Assembly (NCBI GenBank): GCA_023395615.1
Contig: JAEWYP010000067.1
Span: 1 to 64,000 of the forward strand
Direction of reading: 5' to 3'
DNA length: 64,000 bases
Origin: Bacillota bacterium
GTDB lineage: Bacteria; Bacillota; Clostridia; Christensenellales; Aristaeellaceae
Below are positions 1 through 8,112 of this stretch, in pieces. Numbering within the stretch: position 1 is the first letter of the stretch; each line of letters begins with the position of its first letter. Below the pieces are notes generated by a model. It did not search any database, was not told the origin of the DNA, and saw only the letters and a program-made list of their open reading frames with translations. Made by a program: the position numbers and the translations under genes.

Positions 1-78
1 TATGCCGAAGATTGGTCAGTTTCCAGAGCCTATCTCAGTGAAGAATCCATTCGTAACCTGTTGCCCCAAGCAGCCTAA
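1..78 (+). CDS. C-terminal fragment of an unidentified protein, cut by the window edge
   Basis: Reading from base 1 in frame 1 gives 25 sense codons ending in TAA at 76-78, with the tail SVSRAYLSEESIRNLLPQAA. No start is present because the gene enters from the left edge. I do not recognise the family. A transposase or other mobile-element C-terminus is conceivable given the repeats that follow, but nothing proves it. The fragment could also be a chance open frame. Confidence 0.3.
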   Translation, partial: YAEDWSVSRAYLSEESIRNLLPQAA

Positions 79-486
79 TTCATGCGCGGAGTACTTCGAT
101 TTTGCGAACATTGCTTGACACTATCCCGTTTTTCTTTCGCACGTGCATTGTTATTATGTGGGTGAACGGCTCTCTTTCCCGTTTCCTCGTTTTTCTTCGC
201 ATGCACATTGTTGCTGTGGGGGCGAAAGGCTCCCTCGCAGGATGGACTGGATCGTCGGTCGCGCTACCGAAGGTAGCAGCGGACGACATTCCAGTACTCC
301 CAGAGGGAGCCTTTCGCCCCCTATCCCAATCGCATGCCCCGAAGGATGCAGGGGCGAGCGGAAAGCCCCTGCCCATGCCCGCAGGCATGGCCCCCCTGCA
401 CGCACCCGCAGGTGCAAATCCTTACGTCCCTATGGGCGTATAATGCAGATTCCAAAGGGTTGCAACCCTTTGGTTAAAATGCAATT
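79..486. repeat. Gene-free block with inverted repeats
   Basis: About 400 bases without a credible gene. The strongest structure is a perfect 19-base inverted repeat, 218-236 against 303-321, around an 66-base loop. Small hairpins of the GCAGGC/GCCTGC kind lie near 370-415, and a 22-base perfect palindrome lies at 452-473. Open frames across this block on both strands are short, rich in Arg, Pro and Ser, and mirror the repeats, so they look non-coding. It may be a dispersed intergenic repeat family, which other contigs of this genome would show. Confidence 0.55.
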
Positions 487-1683
487 TCAACATTTCACAA
501 TTCTTTGTTGATACATCAACCCTGCCGGAAGCCCTGCGCCAAGCGCCCATAAATCGTAGGCGCATGCATCCAGCGCGTAAAGGGGATTGGCAGAGTTGCC
601 GTCCGCGGCTTTGGCGATCACTGGCACAGAACTGCCGCGAAAAGTTGTCAGCAGTTCCCGGCTCTCCTGCCGGAACCCCAGTAACCGAGCATACTCCGGC
701 AGGGGGTGGGCGGCTAGCAGGTGGGCGGTGATGCCCAGTAGCGCATGGGCTGCCAGCCGGTTCAGGCGGGTGTAGATATAGCGGCGGGTTTTCAGGCGCG
801 ATAGCAAATCCGAGCGGCTTACGGCGGTGTGGGCCGCTTTGAGGATGCGGTTTTCCAGCCCCTCGGTGCAGTCCGGCAAGGTACGGAGCGCGTCGGCGTC
901 CATGGCGCGCAACTGATGCAGCAGTACCGTATCCAGCGCTTCCGGACGGTGGCAGGGGATACCGGTTAGCGAATAGCCGCACGCCTGTTCCGCGGCGGAA
1001 AGATCACCCGACAGATACGCTTTCCGCACAGCGGTCGCGGAGGGATACCCTTCGCGGGTAAGCGCGTTGGCATGGTATCTGCCCACGCGCAGAACCGGCA
1101 AGGGGAGGATGTTGCTGTTTAGACGTAACAGTGCGCGGAGGTAGCATATGCCAAGGATGTTGTTGGGCTGCGAAAGCAGACGGGAAAGCACCTCCGGTGG
1201 GGGAAAATCATTACCACGACCTGCTGCAAGCGAGGCGGCGACGGCTTCTGCCTGTGCTGCGGAGAAAGGGGAACCCTTTGCCAGCAAAGCATGAAGCGTA
1301 TCCGTAAAAATACCGTTCGGCGTTTCCAATACAGCAGCGGCGGCTTGCAGTTGGGGCAGATTTTCCATTTCCAGGCCGAAGGACAGGTGAGTAACGCAAC
1401 CGAGCGCGTTGAGCAGGCTCACACCGCCTAATGCAAAGTTTTCCGCCTCACGGACGGCGAACGTACAGGGCAGTTCCAGCACCACGTCCGCGCCCGCGCG
1501 CAGGGCGGCTTCCGCCCGAAAGGCGGGAGCAAACAACGCGGGCATTCCGCGCTGGGTAAAACAACCGCTCATCACGCAAACAATCCGCGCGTCGGGGAGC
1601 TGCTGGCGAATCAGTGTAAACTGCCGCGCATGCCCGATGTGAAAGGGATCGTATTCGCAAATAACGCCAACAACGGGCCGCAT
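487..1683 (-). CDS. tmcAL: tRNA(Met) cytidine acetate ligase TmcAL (YlbM family)
   Basis: A 398-residue protein starting MRPVVGVICEYDPFHIGH. The nucleotidyltransferase HxGH motif is at residues 14-17 (HIGH), in the position usual for TmcAL. Family members use ATP and acetate to acetylate the wobble cytidine of elongator tRNA-Met in the cytoplasm. The length of about 400 matches the family. The middle part carries the expected conserved Asn-rich stretch (SQPNNILGICYLRAL). It is divergent from pta. The start is the first Met and lies close to the RBS-like bases GGAGGAGC just upstream on the minus strand. The function is assigned from family resemblance only. Confidence 0.9.
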   Translation of the reverse strand: MRPVVGVICEYDPFHIGHARQFTLIRQQLPDARIVCVMSGCFTQRGMPALFAPAFRAEAALRAGADVVLELPCTFAVREAENFALGGVSLLNALGCVTHLSFGLEMENLPQLQAAAAVLETPNGIFTDTLHALLAKGSPFSAAQAEAVAASLAAGRGNDFPPPEVLSRLLSQPNNILGICYLRALLRLNSNILPLPVLRVGRYHANALTREGYPSATAVRKAYLSGDLSAAEQACGYSLTGIPCHRPEALDTVLLHQLRAMDADALRTLPDCTEGLENRILKAAHTAVSRSDLLSRLKTRRYIYTRLNRLAAHALLGITAHLLAAHPLPEYARLLGFRQESRELLTTFRGSSVPVIAKAADGNSANPLYALDACAYDLWALGAGLPAGLMYQQRIVKC

Positions 1684-1778
1684 GCTCCTCCTTTGCCGCG
1701 AAACGTAAAAACATTGTGTTTTTCGTGCACGGGCTTCCGTTTTTTCGCGATTCTATTCCAATCTATCGGTAAAAGGTG

Positions 1779-1784
1779 TATACT
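1779..1784 (+). promoter_or_regulatory. Probable -10 box of the pta promoter, with palindromes downstream
   Basis: TATACT at 1779-1784 is a good -10 hexamer, with only a weak -35 (TTCCAA at 1756-1761, 17-base gap). Just downstream are the 8-base palindrome TGTATACA (1793-1800) and the inverted repeat ATACAA-N4-TTGTAT (1804-1819). Both lie between the -10 box and the RBS, where a repressor could act. Confidence 0.45.
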
Positions 1785-1845
1785 AATTCGGTTGTATACA
1801 CGGATACAAGCAATTGTATTCTATCACATTAGGGAGGAAACCGCC

Positions 1846-2844
1846 ATGTCCGTTATCGACAAGATCAAAGCAAAAGCCAAACAGAACGTAAAGCACATCG
1901 TGCTGGGCGAAGGCTCCGAGCCGCGCACAGTACAGGCTGCCCGGATCATTACGGATCAGGGAATCGCTAAAGTAACGCTGATTGGGGCGCCGGAGGAAAT
2001 TGCCGCCGTCGCAGCAAAAACCGGCACCGACCTGACCGGTATCGACCAGATCAACCCCAAAACCAGCCCGAAGGCCGAAGCCTACGCGAACCTGCTTTAC
2101 GAACTGCGCAAGGCCAAAGGCATGACGCCCGAACAGGCGAGAGCCACCGTAACGGGCGATCCGCTGTATTATGGGGCTGTAATGGTTAAAAGCGGCGACG
2201 CGGACGGCATGGTAGCGGGCGCGATCAACTCGACCGGCAACGTGCTGCGGCCCGCTTTGCAAATTATCAAAACGGCGCCTGGTATCAGCGTTGTAAGCGG
2301 CGCTTTCATTATGGAAGTGCCCGACAAGCAATACGGCGACAACGGCGTGCTGATCTTCGGCGACTGCGCCGTGATCCCCGACCCCTCGGCGGATGAGCTG
2401 GCCGCGATCGCGATTTCGAGCGCGCAGACCGGCAAACAGCTGACCGGCATGAACCCGAAAGTAGCGATGCTATCCTTCTCCACCAAGGGCAGCGCCAAGC
2501 ACGACAACGTGACCAAAGTGCAGCAGGCAACCGCCAAAGTGCACGAGCTGGCGCCGGACCTGGTATGCGACGGGGAGCTGCAGGCGGACGCGGCGCTGGT
2601 GGAAAGCGTCGGCGCGCTGAAAGCGCCGGGCAGCACCGTTGCGGGACATGCGAACGTGCTGATCTTCCCGGATTTGCAATCCGGTAACATCGGGTACAAA
2701 CTGGTGCAGCGCTTTGCGGGAGCTACGGCCGTTGGCCCCATTGTGCAGGGCTTGGCCAAACCGGTTAACGATTTAAGCCGCGGCTGCTCGGTAGACGACA
2801 TCGTAAGCGTAGTGGCGATTACCGCCGTGAAAGCACAGGCATAA
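1846..2844 (+). CDS. pta: Phosphate acetyltransferase
   Basis: A 332-residue Pta starting MSVIDKIKAKAKQNVKHIVL. It converts acetyl-CoA and phosphate to acetyl-phosphate, the first half of the ATP-yielding acetate pathway. The family's single PTA_PTB domain fills the whole protein, and landmarks include VLGEGSEPRTVQAA near the start and GAINSTGNVLRPALQ in the middle. The ATG at 1846 is chosen because AGGGAGGAAA lies 5 to 15 bases before it; longer open frames upstream have no RBS and lack similarity. ackA follows 13 bases after the stop, so the two genes form the classic acetate operon. Confidence 0.96.
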   Translation: MSVIDKIKAKAKQNVKHIVLGEGSEPRTVQAARIITDQGIAKVTLIGAPEEIAAVAAKTGTDLTGIDQINPKTSPKAEAYANLLYELRKAKGMTPEQARATVTGDPLYYGAVMVKSGDADGMVAGAINSTGNVLRPALQIIKTAPGISVVSGAFIMEVPDKQYGDNGVLIFGDCAVIPDPSADELAAIAISSAQTGKQLTGMNPKVAMLSFSTKGSAKHDNVTKVQQATAKVHELAPDLVCDGELQADAALVESVGALKAPGSTVAGHANVLIFPDLQSGNIGYKLVQRFAGATAVGPIVQGLAKPVNDLSRGCSVDDIVSVVAITAVKAQA

Positions 2845-2857
2845 GGAGTTTGTTTCG

Positions 2858-4063
2858 ATGAAAATTCTGATTCTCAACGCTGGCTCTTCCTCCCTGAAAT
2901 ACCAACTGATCGACATGGACGGCGAAAAACTGCTGGCCAAGGGGCTGGTGGAACGCATCGGCATCGAGGGCAGCCATATCTGCCAGAAGGTGGACGGCAA
3001 GGTTTTTGACGCCGTCGCCCCCATGAAAACGCATACCGACGGCATCCACTGGATGCTCAAAGCGCTGACCGATCCGGATAAGGGCGCGGTAAAAAGCATG
3101 GACGAAATCGGCGCGGTGGGCCATCGCGTGCTGCACGGCGGCGAGCGTTTTACAGCCAGCGTGAAAGTAAACGAGGAAGTGAAAAACGCGATCCGCGACA
3201 ACATCCCGCTAGGACCGCTGCACAACCCCGCCAACCTGATGGGCATCGAAGCCTGTGAAAAGGTAATGCCCGGCACGCCGAACGTGGCGGTGTTTGATAC
3301 CGCGTTCCATCAGACGATGCCTAAGAAGTCCTACCTGTACGGCGTGCCGATGGAATACTACCGCAAGCTCCATATCCGCCGCTACGGTTTTCACGGCACC
3401 AGCCACCGCTACGTAAGTAAGCGCGTATGCGAATTTCTGGGGCTGGATCGGGCGCACAGCCGCGTGATTACCTGCCACCTGGGCAACGGTTCCAGCTTGG
3501 CTGCGGTGCAAAACGGCAAATGCCTGGATACCAGCATGGGGATCACCCCTCTGGAAGGCGTGCTGATGGGCACCCGCTCCGGTAATCTGGATCCCGCGGT
3601 GGTGCAGTACATTGCCAACAACGAAAAGATGAATGTGGACGAAGTGCTGAGCCTGCTGAATAAAAAGAGCGGTCTGCTGGGCGTAAGCGGTATCTCCAGC
3701 GACATGCGCGATATTGACGCGGCCGCCGACCGTGGCGAGGAGAACGCCGTGATCGCGCGCGACATGCTGGTGTGGGGTATTCGTAAATACATCGGCGCAT
3801 ATGCCGCGGAGATGAATGGCGTGGACGCGATTGTGTTCACGGCGGGCATCGGAGAAAACAACGCCAACCTCCGCGCCATGGTGATGAAGGATTTCGACTA
3901 TCTGGGCGCGAAGCTGGATCCCGAGAAAAACAACACCCGCGACGAGGCCGTGATCTCCACCGACGACAGCAAAGTGAAAATTTGCGTCATCCCCACGAAC
4001 GAGGAGCTGGTGATCGCACGGGACACGCTGGCAATTGTGGAGAACCGCCCGATCGTGGACTGA
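2858..4063 (+). CDS. ackA: Acetate kinase
   Basis: A 401-residue ASKHA-fold kinase starting MKILILNAGSSSLKYQLID. It transfers phosphate from acetyl-phosphate to ADP, making ATP and acetate. Visible signatures are LNAGSSSLKYQL (phosphate 1 loop), GHRVLHGG, FHGTSHRYV, HLGNGSS and FTAGIGENN, all in family order. The length is typical. The RBS AAGGAG overlaps the pta stop region, so translation of the pair is probably coupled. Confidence 0.97.
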   Translation: MKILILNAGSSSLKYQLIDMDGEKLLAKGLVERIGIEGSHICQKVDGKVFDAVAPMKTHTDGIHWMLKALTDPDKGAVKSMDEIGAVGHRVLHGGERFTASVKVNEEVKNAIRDNIPLGPLHNPANLMGIEACEKVMPGTPNVAVFDTAFHQTMPKKSYLYGVPMEYYRKLHIRRYGFHGTSHRYVSKRVCEFLGLDRAHSRVITCHLGNGSSLAAVQNGKCLDTSMGITPLEGVLMGTRSGNLDPAVVQYIANNEKMNVDEVLSLLNKKSGLLGVSGISSDMRDIDAAADRGEENAVIARDMLVWGIRKYIGAYAAEMNGVDAIVFTAGIGENNANLRAMVMKDFDYLGAKLDPEKNNTRDEAVISTDDSKVKICVIPTNEELVIARDTLAIVENRPIVD

Positions 4064-4064
4064 G

Positions 4065-4080
4065 AGGCCGCATACGGCCT
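4065..4080 (+). terminator. Short hairpin after ackA, weak terminator
   Basis: AGGCCG-CATA-CGGCCT forms a 6-base-pair perfect stem directly after the ackA stop, followed by an A-rich rather than T-rich tail. It could mark the end of the acetate operon but is not a strong intrinsic terminator. Confidence 0.35.
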
Positions 4081-4091
4081 GAAAATTCCAT

Positions 4092-4120
4092 TTGACAAGC
4101 GCAATAATCAGGCATATAAT
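4092..4120 (+). promoter_or_regulatory. Perfect-consensus sigma-A promoter for yceD-rpmF
   Basis: TTGACA (4092-4097), 17 bases, then TATAAT (4115-4120): all twelve bases match the housekeeping consensus with optimal spacing. The yceD start lies 29 bases after the -10 box. A strong constitutive promoter suits a ribosomal-protein transcript. Confidence 0.9.
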
Positions 4121-4148
4121 AAGCGCTGTCACATTAGAGGAGGGCGCT

Positions 4149-4658
4149 ATGGAGCTGGACGTTACGAAGGCTTTGTTCGCGCCGGGAACGGAGTTTCCGT
4201 TTACGGTGACCGAAACGGTACCGCCTCAGGATGTGACCGGTGAAACGGTTACCTTCGACCCGGCTTTGTTTGTGGGCGTGTTTAGCGCTCAGGATGGAGC
4301 CGTGCGGTTGGCCGGTGAGATGACCACCACAGCGCACGCGTTGTGCGCGCTGTGCATGGAGCCTGCCGACATCCCTTTGACCATCCAGTTTGACGAGACG
4401 TTCCGCAAGGACGCCAACGAACTGGAGGATGAGGCCTTCCGCTACGAGGGCAGCAAGGTGCCCCTGAACCAGCTGGCGCTTACGTTGATCATGCTTAATC
4501 TTCCCATGCGGTTCCTTTGCAGAAAGGATTGCACCGGAAGCAAAGCATATCAGGCGCTGATGCAAGAAAATTCCAAGGGCTCGTGCGAAGAGGAACCGCC
4601 GACACAGCGTCCTTTTGAAGCATTGCAGCGCTTGCTGACAGAGGATGAGGAGGTGTAG
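4149..4658 (+). CDS. yceD: YceD/DUF177 family protein
   Basis: A 169-residue protein starting MELDVTKALFAPGTEFPFTV. The DUF177 family shows a central Cys pair, here CALCMEP near residues 74-80, and a late Cys pair, here FLCRKDC near residues 120-126, possibly a metal site. Its gene lies directly before rpmF in most bacteria, as here with a 3-base gap. In plants and E. coli the family is linked to 23S rRNA accumulation, so a ribosome-biogenesis role is likely. The ATG at 4149 follows the RBS AGAGGAGGG. Confidence 0.88.
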   Translation: MELDVTKALFAPGTEFPFTVTETVPPQDVTGETVTFDPALFVGVFSAQDGAVRLAGEMTTTAHALCALCMEPADIPLTIQFDETFRKDANELEDEAFRYEGSKVPLNQLALTLIMLNLPMRFLCRKDCTGSKAYQALMQENSKGSCEEEPPTQRPFEALQRLLTEDEEV

Positions 4659-4661
4659 ACC

Positions 4662-4871
4662 ATGGCTCTTCCGAAAGGAAAAATATCCCGTGCCCGCGGC
4701 CGCAGCCGTCGCGCCAACTGGAAGCTGACCCTGCCCGGCATCGTAGAATGCCCGCAGTGCCACCAGAAGAAGCTCGCCCACCGCGTGTGCAAGCATTGCG
4801 GTTATTATGACGGCAAGCAGGTCATTGATATGACCGATGACAAGGACAAGAAAAAGAAAGAGAACGCGTAA
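4662..4871 (+). CDS. rpmF: 50S ribosomal protein L32
   Basis: A 69-residue L32 beginning MALPKGKISRARGRSRRANW. The four-Cys zinc ribbon is intact: CPQC at residues 28-31 and CKHC at residues 43-46. The C-terminal tail is unusually charged (DDKDKKKKENA), extending slightly beyond common L32 lengths. It shares the strong promoter with yceD. Confidence 0.95.
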   Translation: MALPKGKISRARGRSRRANWKLTLPGIVECPQCHQKKLAHRVCKHCGYYDGKQVIDMTDDKDKKKKENA

Positions 4872-4874
4872 GCG

Positions 4875-5150
4875 AACGCTTACCGTTCTCGATGCGTTGC
4901 CTGTTGACCGGGAGGAGTACGCCTAGCATCCCTGCCAGAGAGAACGGCTCATCGGCTGAAAAGCTGTTCATGGGGAACGCCGCGGAAAGTCGCCCGTGAA
5001 GGCGCGGAATGAAGCGTAAGAGGGGTTCTTTTACGTTAGTTTCGCCGGTTGCGCCCGATACAGCGCTGCAAAGGCAGCGGTGAAAACCGCTGCAAAGCAA
5101 GGTGGTACCACGGAGCTGCTCCGTCCTTCGGACGAGGCGGCTCTTTCTTT
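4875..5150 (+). promoter_or_regulatory. T-box riboswitch leader, probably valine-specific
   Basis: The T-box core is AAGGTGGTACCACGG, with TGGTACC at 5103-5109 pairing to the uncharged tRNA acceptor end. Upstream are the stem I landmarks GGAGGAGTA (near 4909-4919) and AGAGAGAACGG (near 4937-4947). A terminator hairpin follows at 5113-5146 with a T-rich tail. A GTC triplet at 4989-4991, in GGAAAGTCGCC, is the likely valine specifier codon, consistent with valS downstream. Low charged tRNA-Val should permit readthrough. The exact 5' end is not determined. Confidence 0.9.
5113..5150 (+). terminator. T-box regulated intrinsic terminator
   Basis: GAGCTGCTCCGTCC-TTC-GGACGAGGCGGCTC forms a long stem with a few non-Watson-Crick pairs, followed by TTTCTTTATTT. 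It competes with the antiterminator around TGGTACC. Confidence 0.8.
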
Positions 5151-5172
5151 ATTTCGCGGGGAGGGATCGGCA

Positions 5173-5388
5173 TTGTCGAACTACTGGCAGGATGTTCTGG
5201 CCCGGCTGAGCGTGCCGGGGCTGATCCTCGCGCTGCTTGGCGCGATTCTGTGCTACGGCGCGCCGAAAATCGCGCCGCGGATCTGGAAGCAGGGGGGCGA
5301 TCGGGCGATTATGCCCATGAAGGTCGCGGGCCTTGCCCTAGCCATTCTGGGCGTGTTAATCCTGTTGGACGTGTTTCCCAATCTGTGA
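5173..5388 (+). CDS. Small two-helix membrane protein in the valS T-box operon
   Basis: A 71-residue open frame starting at TTG (5173), eight bases after GGGGAGG. The protein begins (M)SNYWQDVLARLSVPGL. Two hydrophobic segments are visible: SVPGLILALLGAILCYGA (about residues 13-30) and MKVAGLALAILGVLILLDVF (about 48-67), separated by a basic loop PRIWKQGG. It sits between the T-box terminator and valS with 16 bases before valS, so it should share the valine-responsive control. I do not recognise the family. An upstream ATG in the same frame at 5080 lies inside the T-box core and is not credible as a start. Confidence 0.65.
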   Translation: MSNYWQDVLARLSVPGLILALLGAILCYGAPKIAPRIWKQGGDRAIMPMKVAGLALAILGVLILLDVFPNL

Positions 5389-5404
5389 GAGAGGGCGATC
5401 ATCA

Positions 5405-8059
5405 ATGAGCGAATCCAAACCGGAATTTGAGATGGACAAGGTGTACGCACCACAGGAAATAGAAGGCAAACTGTATCGCATGTGGGAGGAATCCGGAGCG
5501 TTCCGCGCGCACCGGGTGCCCGGCAAGAAACCCTATACCATCGTGATGCCGCCCCCCAACATCACCGGGCAGCTGCATATGGGCCATGCGATGGACTGCC
5601 TGTTGCAGGATGCGCCGGTGCGCTACCACCGCATGAAGGGTGACCCCACCCTTTGGCTGCCCGGAACCGATCACGCTTCCATCGCCACGGAAGTAAAGAT
5701 CGTGGAGCAGATGAAGAAGGAAGGCTTAACCAAAGCCCAGATCGGCCGCGATGCGTTTTTAGACCGCGCGTGGAAGTGGAAACAGGAGTACGGCGGGCGG
5801 ATCAATACCCAGCAGCGCAGGCTGGGCGCCAGCTGTGACTGGGAACGGGAACGCTTCACCATGGACGAAGGCTGCAACAAGGCCGTGCGGGAAGTGTTTG
5901 TGAAGCTCTACGAAAAAGGGCTGATCTACCGCGGCAACCGCATCATCAACTGGTGTCCGGTGTGCAAAACCGCGCTTTCCGACGCGGAAGTGGAATATGA
6001 GGAACAGCAGAGCCATCTCTGGCATATCCACTATCCCGGCGCAGACGGCGGCGAAGGCGTTACCGTGGCCACCACCCGCCCGGAAACCATGCTGGGCGAT
6101 ACGGCGGTCGCCGTGAATCCCAACGATGAGCGCTACACGAATCTGGTGGGGAAAATGGTGATCCTGCCGATTGTGAACAAGCAAATCCCGGTGGTTGCGG
6201 ATGATTATGTGGATATGGCTTTCGGCACCGGCGCGGTGAAGATCACCCCGGCGCACGACCCCAACGACTTTGAAGTGGCTTCCCGCCATAACCTGCCCGT
6301 GATCCGGGTAACGGCCGACGACGGCACCATGAACGAGAATGCGGGGCGTTTTCAGGGCATCCACGAGTACGAATGCCGTAAGCTGATCGTAAAAGAGCTG
6401 GAGGAACAGGGCTATCTGGTGAAGGTGGAACCTTACGCGCATAACGTGGGCACCTGCTACCGCTGCCACACGACCGTGGACCCCGTAACCAGCCTGCAAT
6501 GGTTTGTGAAGATGGAACCGCTGGCGCGCCCCGCCATCGACGTAGTGCGCAACGGGGAAACCAAGTTTATCCCCGAACGGTTCACAAAAATTTATTATAA
6601 CTGGATGGAGAACATCCGGGACTGGTGCATCAGCCGCCAGCTTTGGTGGGGGCACCGCATCCCGGCCTGGTACTGCGAAGACTGCGGCGAGATGATCGTG
6701 GCCCGCGAAGCGCCGGAAACCTGCCCTAAATGCGGGGGCAAACATCTCCATCAGGATGAGGACGTGCTGGACACGTGGTTTTCTTCCGCTCTGTGGCCGT
6801 TCAGCACCCTGGGCTGGCCGGATCAGACCGAAGACTTGAAGTATTTCTACCCGACCAATATGCTGGTCACCGGGTACGATATCATCTTCTTCTGGGTGGC
6901 GCGCATGATCTTCAGCGGGATTGAGCAGATGGGGCAAACGCCCTTCGATACTGTGATGATCCATGGACTGGTGCGCGACGCGCAGGGCCGCAAGATGAGC
7001 AAGAGCCTCGGCAACGGTGTGGACCCGCTGGAAGTGATTGACGCATACGGCGCCGACGCGCTACGCTTTTCGCTGGCAATGGGTATCAGCCCCGGCAATG
7101 ACACGCGCTACTCCACCGAAAAGGTGGAGGCGGCCCGCAACTTCGCCAACAAGGTGTGGAATGCCAGCCGCTTCGTGCTGATGAACATGGGCACGCACGA
7201 AACCATTGACCCCGATGCGCTGACCCTGCCCGACCAGTGGATTCTCTCCCGGCTGCAAAAGGCGATCGCCGAGGTGAGCGCCCATATGGAGGATTGCGAC
7301 TTCGGCCTTTCCGCAAACAAAATCTACGACTTTACGTGGAACGAGTTCTGCGACTGGTATATCGAGCTGGCGAAAAGCCGCCTGACCGGCGAGGACGAAG
7401 CCGCCAAGCGCAATGTGCGCGCGGTGCTTTATACCGTGCTGGAAAGCATCCTCAAGCTGCTGCACCCGTTTATGCCCTTCCTGACCGAAGAAGTCTACCA
7501 GCACCTGCCGGATGCGCAGGGAATGCTGATTCTCGCCAGGTGGCCGGAAGTGAACGAAGGCTATCAGTTTGAGGCGGAAGAGCGGCGTATGGAAGGCCTG
7601 ATGGAGATCATCCGCACGATCCGCAACCTGCGCGCCGAAATGAAAGTCGCCCCCGGCCGCCGCACGCACATCACCCTGCTGCCGGAAATCGGCTGGGAGG
7701 ATACCGTGGCGATTGCGGAACCCTACCTGATGCGCCTTGCGGGGGCCAGCGCGGTAAACGTTGGCCGCAAGGGCGACGCGGACACGCAGAAAACGGTCAG
7801 CGCGGTGTGCGCCGCCGCGGAAATCCGCATTCCGCTGGGCGATCTGGTGGATATCGAAAAGGAGATCGCCCGCCTTGCCAAGGAGCACGCGGGGCTGGAA
7901 AATGAGATTGCGCGCGCCGAAGCGCGCCTGAACAACCCCGGCTTTACCGGCAAAGCCCCAGCCTCGCTGGTGGAGCAGGAACACGCCAAACTGGATACCA
8001 ACCGCGCCATGCTTTCAGCGCTGGAAAAACGGATTGCCGAGCTGAAAGCGGACGCCTGA
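5405..8059 (+). CDS. valS: Valyl-tRNA synthetase
   Basis: An 884-residue class Ia synthetase that charges tRNA-Val. The ATP-binding HIGH-type motif is in PPNITGQLHMGHAM (about residues 49-62) and the KMSKS motif in GRKMSKSLGNG (about 528-538). The editing domain lies between them (ATTRPETMLGDTAVAV). A C-terminal coiled coil, rich in Glu, Lys, Leu and Ala, covers about residues 815-884, as is normal for ValS. Transcription is probably controlled by the T-box leader. The RBS before the ATG is modest (GAGAGGGCGATC). Confidence 0.97.
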   Translation: MSESKPEFEMDKVYAPQEIEGKLYRMWEESGAFRAHRVPGKKPYTIVMPPPNITGQLHMGHAMDCLLQDAPVRYHRMKGDPTLWLPGTDHASIATEVKIVEQMKKEGLTKAQIGRDAFLDRAWKWKQEYGGRINTQQRRLGASCDWERERFTMDEGCNKAVREVFVKLYEKGLIYRGNRIINWCPVCKTALSDAEVEYEEQQSHLWHIHYPGADGGEGVTVATTRPETMLGDTAVAVNPNDERYTNLVGKMVILPIVNKQIPVVADDYVDMAFGTGAVKITPAHDPNDFEVASRHNLPVIRVTADDGTMNENAGRFQGIHEYECRKLIVKELEEQGYLVKVEPYAHNVGTCYRCHTTVDPVTSLQWFVKMEPLARPAIDVVRNGETKFIPERFTKIYYNWMENIRDWCISRQLWWGHRIPAWYCEDCGEMIVAREAPETCPKCGGKHLHQDEDVLDTWFSSALWPFSTLGWPDQTEDLKYFYPTNMLVTGYDIIFFWVARMIFSGIEQMGQTPFDTVMIHGLVRDAQGRKMSKSLGNGVDPLEVIDAYGADALRFSLAMGISPGNDTRYSTEKVEAARNFANKVWNASRFVLMNMGTHETIDPDALTLPDQWILSRLQKAIAEVSAHMEDCDFGLSANKIYDFTWNEFCDWYIELAKSRLTGEDEAAKRNVRAVLYTVLESILKLLHPFMPFLTEEVYQHLPDAQGMLILARWPEVNEGYQFEAEERRMEGLMEIIRTIRNLRAEMKVAPGRRTHITLLPEIGWEDTVAIAEPYLMRLAGASAVNVGRKGDADTQKTVSAVCAAAEIRIPLGDLVDIEKEIARLAKEHAGLENEIARAEARLNNPGFTGKAPASLVEQEHAKLDTNRAMLSALEKRIAELKADA

Positions 8060-8112
8060 CCAACCCGGAAAGGAGCGGCGGCCCCCGCAGGCGCGTATCG
8101 CGCGGCGGGCGC

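Noticed and set aside
80..511. Several overlapping short open frames in the left gene-free block
   Set aside because: They occur in many frames, follow the inverted repeats and have Arg/Pro/Ser-rich shadow composition.
4875..5150. RNase P RNA or another structured RNA
   Set aside because: The TGGTACC core, AGAGAG element and terminator next to valS fit a T-box, and no RNase P core motif is present.
5759..6964. 401-residue open frame antisense to valS
   Set aside because: It lies entirely opposite valS, is rich in His, Arg, Val and Gly as expected for the reverse strand of a GC-rich gene, and has no RBS or recognisable domain.
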